From contig NZ_JANIFJ010000002.1 in NCBI RefSeq assembly GCF_024519155.1, forward strand, positions 558,001-622,000: DNA of 64,000 bases, written 5' to 3'. The translations under genes were made by a program, and so were the position numbers. The notes under the pieces are model-generated. The model was not told the origin of the DNA and searched no databases. It saw nothing but the letters and a program-made list of their open reading frames with translations. Each line of letters starts with the position of its first letter. The first letter of the stretch is position 1. Of the stretch, positions 57,342-64,000 are shown piece after piece. This stretch comes from Mangrovibrevibacter kandeliae (lineage in GTDB: Bacteria; Pseudomonadota; Alphaproteobacteria; Rhizobiales; Rhizobiaceae).

Positions 57342-57604
57342 GCCGCATCGTCCTCCGGGTCGCCTTGCCGATTGGCCGACCGCCTCGCTTCGTTCCGCCG
57401 AATCGCTCTGGCGATGATACCGCAAATGCCGGTCATTCCTACCGGGCCAATCCGCCGCGGCGAAACCGGTACGCCATCCGACAGTGCGCCCGCGGCCCGG
57501 CCCACTGGCACATCGCCCGTCCGTCCACCATCTACGGCCGAGGCGCTGCATCCGCGCAAGGCCATCCCCGGCGCTTCGGGCCAGGGCAGAAGATCGAAAG
57601 CACC

Positions 57605-58906
57605 ATGACAGATTTCTCACCCCGCGAGATCGTTTCCGAGCTCGACCGTCACATCATCGGCCAGAAGGACGCCAAGCGCGCGGTCGCCGTCGCGCTGCGC
57701 AACCGCTGGCGCCGCCAGCAGCTGGAGGGCGGCCTGCGCGAGGAGGTGATGCCGAAGAACATCCTGATGATCGGGCCGACCGGCGTCGGCAAGACCGAGA
57801 TCTCCCGGCGCCTGGCCAAGCTCGCCGGCGCGCCCTTCATCAAGGTCGAGGCGACCAAGTTCACCGAGGTCGGCTATGTCGGCCGTGACGTCGAGCAGAT
57901 CGTGCGCGACCTCGTTGAGGTCGGCATCGGCCTGACCCGCGAGAAGAAGCGCGAGGCGGTGAAGGCGAAGGCGCATCAGGGTGCCGAGGACCGCGTGCTC
58001 GACGCGCTGGTCGGCAAGACGGCCTCGCCGGCGACGCGAGACTCGTTTCGCAAGAAGCTGCGGTCGGGCGAGCTCGACGACAAGGAAATCGACATCGAAG
58101 TCGCCGACACCGCCAATCCGATGGGCGGCATGGAGATTCCCGGCATGCCCGGCGCCAACATCGGCGTCCTCAACATCTCCGAGATGTTCGGCAAGGCGAT
58201 GAACCGCACCAAGCAGCGCCGCACCACCGTGCGGGAATCCTATGACCTCCTGATCAACGAGGAGTCCGACAAGCTGCTCGATCAGGAGCAGGTCGTCGCG
58301 GAGGCGATCCGGGTGGCGGAGAACAACGGCATCGTCTTCATCGACGAGATCGACAAGGTGGCCTCGCGTGACGGCTACGGCGCCGGCGTCTCGCGGGAGG
58401 GCGTGCAGCGCGACCTCCTGCCGCTCGTCGAGGGTACGACGGTCGCGACCAAATACGGGCCGGTGAAGACGGACCACATCCTGTTCATCGCCTCCGGCGC
58501 CTTCCATGTGGCCAAGCCCTCCGATCTCCTGCCGGAGCTGCAGGGCCGCCTGCCGATCCGCGTCGAGCTGCGGGCGCTGACCAAGGAGGACTTCCGCCGC
58601 ATCCTGACCGAGACGGAGGCGAGCCTCATCAAGCAGTACGTTGCGCTGATGGCGACCGAGAGCGTGACGCTCGACTTCACCGACGACGCGATCGATGCGC
58701 TCGCGGACACGGCGGTGAACCTCAACGCCTCGATCGAGAACATCGGTGCGCGGCGGCTGCAGACCGTGATGGAGCGCGTGCTCGACGACATCTCGTTCGA
58801 GGCGCCGGACAAGGGCGGCGAGACCTACACAATCGATGCGGCCTATGTGCACAAGGCACTGGACGGCATCGCCGGCAACACGGACCTGTCGCGCTTCATC
58901 CTCTGA
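57605..58906 (+). CDS. hslU: ATP-dependent protease ATPase subunit HslU
   Basis: A 433-residue AAA+ unfoldase. [33 protein letters not shown] opens the protein, Walker A is [17 protein letters not shown], and the pore loop is [10 protein letters not shown]. The I-domain (about 110-240) and [12 protein letters not shown] (Walker B) follow; the C-terminal tail DLSRFIL docks into HslV. Its partner hslV lies at 46.3 kb on the other strand, so the two are not an operon here. Confidence 0.97.
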   Translation: MTDFSPREIVSELDRHIIGQKDAKRAVAVALRNRWRRQQLEGGLREEVMPKNILMIGPTGVGKTEISRRLAKLAGAPFIKVEATKFTEVGYVGRDVEQIVRDLVEVGIGLTREKKREAVKAKAHQGAEDRVLDALVGKTASPATRDSFRKKLRSGELDDKEIDIEVADTANPMGGMEIPGMPGANIGVLNISEMFGKAMNRTKQRRTTVRESYDLLINEESDKLLDQEQVVAEAIRVAENNGIVFIDEIDKVASRDGYGAGVSREGVQRDLLPLVEGTTVATKYGPVKTDHILFIASGAFHVAKPSDLLPELQGRLPIRVELRALTKEDFRRILTETEASLIKQYVALMATESVTLDFTDDAIDALADTAVNLNASIENIGARRLQTVMERVLDDISFEAPDKGGETYTIDAAYVHKALDGIAGNTDLSRFIL

Positions 58907-59468
58907 GGCGCCAACGTCGACGCGCGGGGCGCGGCCCATCCCGCGCCTCCTGCCGGATCGTGTCGTGAGGACTGTCGACGCCGCCGCCGCCGGTCACTCG
59001 CCGGCTGCGGGAGGGTGCGGCCATTCGGTCCGTTCGGCGCGCGACCTCGTCGGTGCCGGCCAGAGCCAAGCCGAAGCCAGGTGAAGCGTCGGCCCCGTGC
59101 GGACGCTGGCAGACCTGCCGGCGCTGCTAGGCAGGTCGGCGCAGCCCGAAAGCCGCGGCACGCGCAAAGGCGGAGACGGCACCTGAACCGTCATCCCTCA
59201 GCGGTCTCGCTCGCTGCTTCACGTGCAGGCAGGCGCTGTGCTGTGACCAGCCGCGCCGGGCCGTCGCTGTCGCCCAGTCGCTTCTTCGGCGAAGGGATGG
59301 CGCCCTATCGGCAGATCGCGCTTGCGCTTCGGTGCAGGCAACACTTCAGAGCAAGCGGCGAAGGCACGTTGATCGCGATGGCCTCTCGAGCTTCGAAATG
59401 CGGGCTCGCCGAGCTTGCGCCCGTGAGGCAGCATTTCCGTGCCCGGTACAGCCGTTCGCGAGCCGCCC
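58907..59468. other. Gene-free gap between hslU and the J-domain-like gene
   Basis: This 562-bp stretch holds no credible frame; those present are Arg-rich or short shadows. One hairpin with 8-bp arms (GACCTGCC at 59112-59119, GGCAGGTC at 59130-59137, 10-base loop) could be a weak terminator for hslU, though no T run follows. Nothing else was recognised. Confidence 0.5.
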
Positions 59469-59894
59469 TTATCCGTGACGGCGGATGGCCGCGTCGATGA
59501 GCGTGTTGGCGATGGTCATGCGGGTGTTGGCGATAGCGCGCAGCCGCTGCGGCACGCGGTCCGGGTGATTCTCGGCAGCGAAGCGTCGGCGCAGCCGGGT
59601 CAGCTCCACGACAGGCATCGCATCTATTGATCCGAGCTCGAGAGCAATCTCGCGCGGATCGGTGCTCGGGACCGTCTCCTCCTCGTCGGAGACGAACGAG
59701 CGATGCTCATGATAGGCGCGTGCGGCGGCTTCCGTGGCCGCACCGCCGGACACGGCACCGATACCGCTGAGCGTGCGCCAGAAGCTCGCCGGCGAGCCCG
59801 CACGCCCGTAGTCGGACGAAGCGGCACCCGCCGCCATCGCCACGCTGTCGAGCACGTCCTCGAACCGGACGTCGTTGCCGCTACGCCACGCCAC
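59469..59894 (-). CDS. J-domain-like protein with HPD motif, 141 aa
   Basis: A 141-residue protein. The C-terminal part has the J-domain tripeptide HPD at residues 110-112 in RRRFAAENHPDRVP, then IANTRMTIANTLIDAAIRR, recalling helices II-III and IV of a DnaJ-like fold. The N-terminal 75 residues are Ala/Gly/Ser-rich and lack a signal peptide. Such proteins would stimulate DnaK ATPase, but the J-domain is short and partner evidence is absent. The GTG at 59894 follows GAGG. It stands alone, convergent with hslU. Confidence 0.7.
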   Translation of the reverse strand: MAWRSGNDVRFEDVLDSVAMAAGAASSDYGRAGSPASFWRTLSGIGAVSGGAATEAAARAYHEHRSFVSDEEETVPSTDPREIALELGSIDAMPVVELTRLRRRFAAENHPDRVPQRLRAIANTRMTIANTLIDAAIRRHG

Positions 59895-60064
59895 CTGTCG
59901 CCTCGTCGATAAAGCCGCACCACAGTGACCGCATCCGGTGAAGCCTCCGTAAAGGAAGCGCGGCAGACGATCGCATCCCTCACAAATCCTGAACCGTCAC
60001 ATCGGTTCCACGGAACCCTGCGCGATGCCGGACGTCTTCCGCCTGAGCAGCCAGGGAGACGGTG

Positions 60065-60211
60065 ATGAAAGCCAAGACCGAGAGCGACAAGCGCGACGAC
60101 CGGACGACGCCGATGAAGGCGCAGGACGAGCACAAGGCGACGACGCATCCGGAGATCCGCAAGGAGATGGAGACGGGCCCGCAGCACAAGGGCGACACGC
60201 CCGACGCGTGA
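60065..60211 (+). CDS. Small charged protein, 48 aa
   Basis: A 48-residue ORF beginning MKAKTESDKRDDRTTPMKAQ and ending KGDTPDA. It is strongly hydrophilic (Lys, Asp, Glu, Thr), has no membrane segment or cysteine, and follows a good Shine-Dalgarno (AGGGAG, spacing about 6). Charge pattern and third-position GC bias look coding rather than accidental. It is too short for routine gene calling. Neighbours give no functional clue. It could be a small stress or intrinsically disordered protein. Confidence 0.55.
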   Translation: MKAKTESDKRDDRTTPMKAQDEHKATTHPEIRKEMETGPQHKGDTPDA

Positions 60212-60263
60212 CACAGGCCAGCCTTCGCCGTCGCCTGAAGCCGACGGAGCGTGCTTACAGCCA

Positions 60264-60295
60264 AAGGCCCGCGGCGAGGGTTCGCCGCGGGCCTT
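60264..60295. terminator. Terminator of rpsA
   Basis: Perfect 14-bp arms AAGGCCCGCGGCGA and TCGCCGCGGGCCTT enclose a 4-base loop, 36 bp after the rpsA stop on the minus strand and 53 bp after the small plus-strand ORF. In the rpsA direction the stem ends in CCTTTGG. The strength of the stem supports a bidirectional terminator. Confidence 0.85.
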
Positions 60296-60330
60296 CGTGT
60301 TGATCAGACGGTCGTCAGACCGGTTCTGTC

Positions 60331-62031
60331 TTACTCGTCGTCGCGGCCGCGCAGCGCCGCGCCGAGGATGTCGCCGAGCGAGGCGCCGGAGTCGGTCGAG
60401 CCGTACTGGGCCATCGCCTCCTTCTCCTCGGCGATCTGCAGCGCCTTGACCGACACCGCGATGCGGCGGGCCTTCTTGTCGAACTGCGTGATGCGCGCAT
60501 CGACCTTCTGGCCGACCGAGAAGCGCTCCGGGCGCTGCTCGTCGCGGTCGCGCGCGAGATCGTTGCGACGGATGAAGGCGGTGAAGTCGGTGTCGACGAT
60601 CTTCACCTCGATGCCGCCCTCGTTGACCGCGATCACCTCGCAAGTGACGACCGCGCCGCGGCGCAGCTCGCCGCTCTCTGCGGCTTCCACGAAGGCGTCG
60701 CCGCCGACCTGCTTGAGGCCGAGCGAGATGCGCTCCTTCTCGACGTCGACGTCCAGCACCTGGGCCTTGAGGAGGTCACCCTTGTTGAACTCCTCGATGA
60801 CCTGCTCGCCCGGACGGTTCCAGTCGAGGTCGGACAGGTGCACCATGCCGTCCACGTCGCCCTCGAGGCCGATGAACAGGCCGAACTCGGTCTTGTTCTT
60901 GACCTCGCCCTCGACGATCGTGCCGATCGGGTGGGCGTCGCGGAAGGCCTCCCACGGGTTCTGCAGGGTCTGCTTCAGGCCGAGCGAGATGCGGCGCTTG
61001 ACCGGATCGACCTCGAGCACGACGACCTCGACCTCCTGGGAGGTGGAGAGGATCTTGCCCGGATGGACGTTCTTCTTGGTCCAGCTCATCTCCGAGACGT
61101 GGATCAGGCCCTCGATGCCCGGCTCCAGCTCCACGAAGGCGCCGTAGTCGGTGATGTTGGTGACGCGGCCGGTGACCTTCACGCCCATCGGATACTTGAC
61201 GCCGATGCCCTCCCACGGATCCGACTCGAGCTGCTTCATGCCGAGCGAGATGCGGTGGGTTTCCTGGTTGATGCGGATGATCTGCACCTTCACCGTCTGA
61301 CCGATCTGCAGGATCTCGGTCGGATGGTTGACGCGGCGCCAGGCCATGTCGGTGACGTGCAAGAGGCCGTCGATGCCGCCGAGGTCGACGAACGCACCGT
61401 AGTCGGTGATGTTCTTGACGACGCCGTCGACGACCTGACCCTCTTCGAGGTTCTGGACGATCTCCGAGCGCTGCTCGGCCCGGCTCTCCTCGAGGACGGT
61501 GCGGCGCGACACGACGATGTTGCCGCGGCGCTTGTCCATCTTCAGAATCTGGAACGGCTGCGGGGTGTTCATCAGCGGGGTGACGTCGCGGATCGGCCGG
61601 ATGTCGACCTGGCTGCGCGGCAGGAAGGCCACGGCGCCGTCGAGGTCGACCGTGAAGCCGCCCTTGACCTGGTTGAAGATGACGCCTTCGACCTTCTCGT
61701 TGGCGTTGAACTTCTCTTCGAGCTTGACCCAGCTCTCCTCGCGGCGCGCCTTGTCGCGCGACAGGACGGCCTCGCCGAGGGCGTTCTCGACGCGCTCGAC
61801 ATAGACCTCGACCGTGTCGCCGACCTGCAGTTCGCCCTCGCGGCCCTTGCCGCTGAATTCCTTGAGCGGCACGCGGCCCTCGACCTTCAGACCGGCGTCA
61901 ATGACGGCCATGTCCTTTTCGATCGCGACGACCGTGCCTCGCACCACGGCGCCCTCGGCGACGTCGTTCTCGAGGAAGGATGCTTCGAGCATCGCAGCGA
62001 AATCATCGCGCGACGGATTGACTTGAGACAT
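60331..62031 (-). CDS. rpsA: 30S ribosomal protein S1
   Basis: A 566-residue protein with six S1 RNA-binding repeats, each visible as G-x-V-x-x-I/x-x-Y/F-G-A/L-F-V/I-x-x (for example VVDGVVKNITDYGAFVDLG and VTGRVTNITDYGAFVEL). It unfolds mRNA and helps initiation on leadered transcripts. MSQVNPSRDDFAAMLEASF is the normal alphaproteobacterial N-terminus. It is preceded by cmk in the same direction with a 242-bp spacer that must carry its promoter and autoregulatory leader. Confidence 0.97.
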   Translation of the reverse strand: MSQVNPSRDDFAAMLEASFLENDVAEGAVVRGTVVAIEKDMAVIDAGLKVEGRVPLKEFSGKGREGELQVGDTVEVYVERVENALGEAVLSRDKARREESWVKLEEKFNANEKVEGVIFNQVKGGFTVDLDGAVAFLPRSQVDIRPIRDVTPLMNTPQPFQILKMDKRRGNIVVSRRTVLEESRAEQRSEIVQNLEEGQVVDGVVKNITDYGAFVDLGGIDGLLHVTDMAWRRVNHPTEILQIGQTVKVQIIRINQETHRISLGMKQLESDPWEGIGVKYPMGVKVTGRVTNITDYGAFVELEPGIEGLIHVSEMSWTKKNVHPGKILSTSQEVEVVVLEVDPVKRRISLGLKQTLQNPWEAFRDAHPIGTIVEGEVKNKTEFGLFIGLEGDVDGMVHLSDLDWNRPGEQVIEEFNKGDLLKAQVLDVDVEKERISLGLKQVGGDAFVEAAESGELRRGAVVTCEVIAVNEGGIEVKIVDTDFTAFIRRNDLARDRDEQRPERFSVGQKVDARITQFDKKARRIAVSVKALQIAEEKEAMAQYGSTDSGASLGDILGAALRGRDDE

Positions 62032-62273
62032 ACGTTCTCCTTGGAGCCCGCCATCGGCGGGTATGCGCCCGGTTCGTGTTCATCGGCGCTGGCGGGTGGT
62101 CCGCCTGCCCGGCTTCACGCGCCGCGACAGGCCACGAGAGCGTCTCCAGCTTCGGGAGAAGTCTCGCTTCGGCGCGGAGGACCGGCCGGCCAGCAGATTT
62201 CATGTCGTCCAGCGGAAGGCTGCAGCGGCTCGGCCGCCATGGCAAAAGGGGCGCGCCTCCCTGGAAGCCGCCC

Positions 62274-62936
62274 CTACATCCGTTCCCGGTCAGATGATGC
62301 CTGTTCGATCAAGCCGCAAGCCGCCCGGAATGCGGCCTGTATATCGAGTTCGCTGGTGTCGAGCAAGTGCGCGTCCGGCGCCGGCTTCAGCGGCGAGTCG
62401 GCCCGTCCCATGTCGCGCGCGTCGCGGCGCTCGATGTCGGCGAGGACGTCCGCCAGCGTCTCGGGACCACCGGCCGCCGCGATCTCGGCGTGCCGTCGGG
62501 CCGCCCGCGCCTGCGGCGAGGCGGTGACGTAGAGCTTCACCGCGGCGTCGCGCAGGACGACCGTGCCGATGTCGCGCCCGTCCAGCACCGCGCCCTCGCC
62601 GGACTGCGCGAACCGCCGTTGCGCCTCGACCAGGGCGCGCCGGACCCCCGGCATCACGGCGATCCGCGAGGCGGCTTCGCCGATGACATGGTTCGACAGG
62701 ACCGCGCGATCGAGCGAACCGAGGTCGACGACCGCTGCCGCGCGCTCGGCCGCGGCGACATCCTCCAGCGCGGCACCCGCGTCGATCAGGGCCTTGGCCA
62801 CCGCACGATAGGTCAGCCCGGTGTCGAGGTGGCGAAGGCCGTAGGCGGCGGCGATCTGCCGGGCCAGGGTGCCCTTGCCGGAGGCGGCAGGGCCGTCGAT
62901 GGCGATCGTCAGGGGCCGGCCAGGCTTCTCGAACAT
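62274..62936 (-). CDS. cmk: Cytidylate kinase
   Basis: A 220-residue P-loop NMP kinase phosphorylating CMP and dCMP. The P-loop is [28 protein letters not shown] binds CMP, and [15 protein letters not shown] and [16 protein letters not shown] complete the active site. ATG 62936 gives a short leader [15 protein letters not shown]. It lies between the small membrane protein and rpsA in the conserved aroA-cmk-rpsA order. Confidence 0.96.
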   Translation of the reverse strand: MFEKPGRPLTIAIDGPAASGKGTLARQIAAAYGLRHLDTGLTYRAVAKALIDAGAALEDVAAAERAAAVVDLGSLDRAVLSNHVIGEAASRIAVMPGVRRALVEAQRRFAQSGEGAVLDGRDIGTVVLRDAAVKLYVTASPQARAARRHAEIAAAGGPETLADVLADIERRDARDMGRADSPLKPAPDAHLLDTSELDIQAAFRAACGLIEQASSDRERM

Positions 62937-62976
62937 CGTCGCGTCTCCCTCATCGAGCGTTGTGGCGGGCGGCCGC

Positions 62977-63378
62977 TCAGGGTGCGGTCGCGTCGGCCGG
63001 ATCGGTCGGGGCGGCCGGCACCCGGGGGTAGCCGAGCGCGGCCGCGACCGCGCCCAGGAGGCTTCCCATGACATAGGGAACGGCGACGAAAAAGAAGATC
63101 AGCGCGATCTCCCCCAGCTGTCTCCACAGATCGAGCGCCCACAGGATCGTGCCGCTCGCCGCCAGGCGCGGCGGCAGCGCGGCGACGACGGCCGGCCGAC
63201 CGGCGACGGCCAGCGCGAAACCCACCGCCACCACCGCCGGCAGGATCAGCCGCCGCATCACGGCGCCCGTGACGGAGGACCGGCCCGAAAGGATCGCGCG
63301 GCGCAGAACGTGGGCGACGTGGCGGGCATAGACGGCGGCGAGCGGACAGAAGAACAGGAGCGCGAGCGCGGCCGTCAC
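62977..63378 (-). CDS. Hypothetical membrane protein between aroA and cmk
   Basis: A 133-residue protein I do not recognise. Hydrophobic segments lie at about 1-26 ([22 protein letters not shown]), 43-62 ([20 protein letters not shown]) and 92-118 ([26 protein letters not shown]). No motif is evident. The GTG start is 3 bp after the aroA stop, so it belongs to the aroA transcript. In many relatives aroA is followed directly by cmk, so this is an addition. Confidence 0.65.
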   Translation of the reverse strand: MTAALALLFFCPLAAVYARHVAHVLRRAILSGRSSVTGAVMRRLILPAVVAVGFALAVAGRPAVVAALPPRLAASGTILWALDLWRQLGEIALIFFFVAVPYVMGSLLGAVAAALGYPRVPAAPTDPADATAP

Positions 63379-63381
63379 GGC

Positions 63382-64000
<619 letters not shown>

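Overview
This 64 kb window is GC-rich chromosomal DNA of an alphaproteobacterium, most likely of the order Hyphomicrobiales (Rhizobiales). The evidence is gene order: leuS-lptE-holA, parB-parA-rsmG-mnmG-mnmE-rho, hemJ-hemE, maf-aroE-coaE-dnaQ, secB, fxsA, tim44-mltA-smr-HTH, hslV/hisB-DUF2628-hisH-hisA-hisF-hisE-coaA, hslU and rpsA-cmk-aroA form the block that commonly surrounds the chromosome origin in this order. I cannot name a genus. I saw no rRNA, tRNA, IS element, prophage or CRISPR array.

Layout. 1-3 kb: a cut-off GST, an AI-2E family exporter, DedA and YggS. 3.0-4.2 kb: a sharply AT-rich insert carrying one unrecognised membrane protein. It separates yggS from leuS and appears to have replaced the yggS 5' end; it is the most foreign-looking piece of the window. 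4.3-10.3 kb: leuS-lptE-holA, a DUF4424 protein and a small membrane protein. 10.4-17.1 kb: parB, parA, rsmG, mnmG and mnmE on the minus strand, with a Uma2-family gene inserted on the plus strand and parS-like sites in rsmG and before mnmE. 17.2-21.6 kb: accessory genes, including a divergent TetR/aldo-keto reductase pair with two strong operator palindromes. 21.7-28.5 kb: rho, a block of accessory genes (YafY-type regulator, GST, MmyB-type regulator, methyltransferase, gluconokinase), then hemJ and hemE.

The 537-bp gap between hemE and maf (28471-29007) is the best oriC candidate. The conserved genes next to it point outward on both sides, it has an AT-rich hairpin, degenerate DnaA boxes and two CtrA-like TTAA-N7-TTAA sites, and it lies about 15 kb from the best parS site. 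Rightward come maf-aroE-(NTF2-like)-coaE, an MFS exporter, dnaQ, secB, fxsA and the tim44-mltA-smr-HTH operon. Next are a DUF1402 protein, a glutamine amidotransferase, DUF3572, and a five-gene ABC importer plus Asp/Glu/hydantoin racemase operon (41.1-46.1 kb). The histidine genes run to coaA with a DUF4142 insertion. The right end holds SbmA/BacA, OpgG, a LuxR-type solo regulator, hslU, a J-domain-like protein, a previously easy-to-miss 48-aa ORF, and rpsA-cmk-aroA (aroA cut by the window edge).

Functionally the window is mostly housekeeping: translation and tRNA modification, chromosome segregation, transcription termination, haem, shikimate, histidine and CoA synthesis, proteolysis and protein export. 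Accessory genes are inserted at discrete joints of the ancestral order. Coordinates and motifs were read by eye; family names rest on recognised motifs, not on searches.
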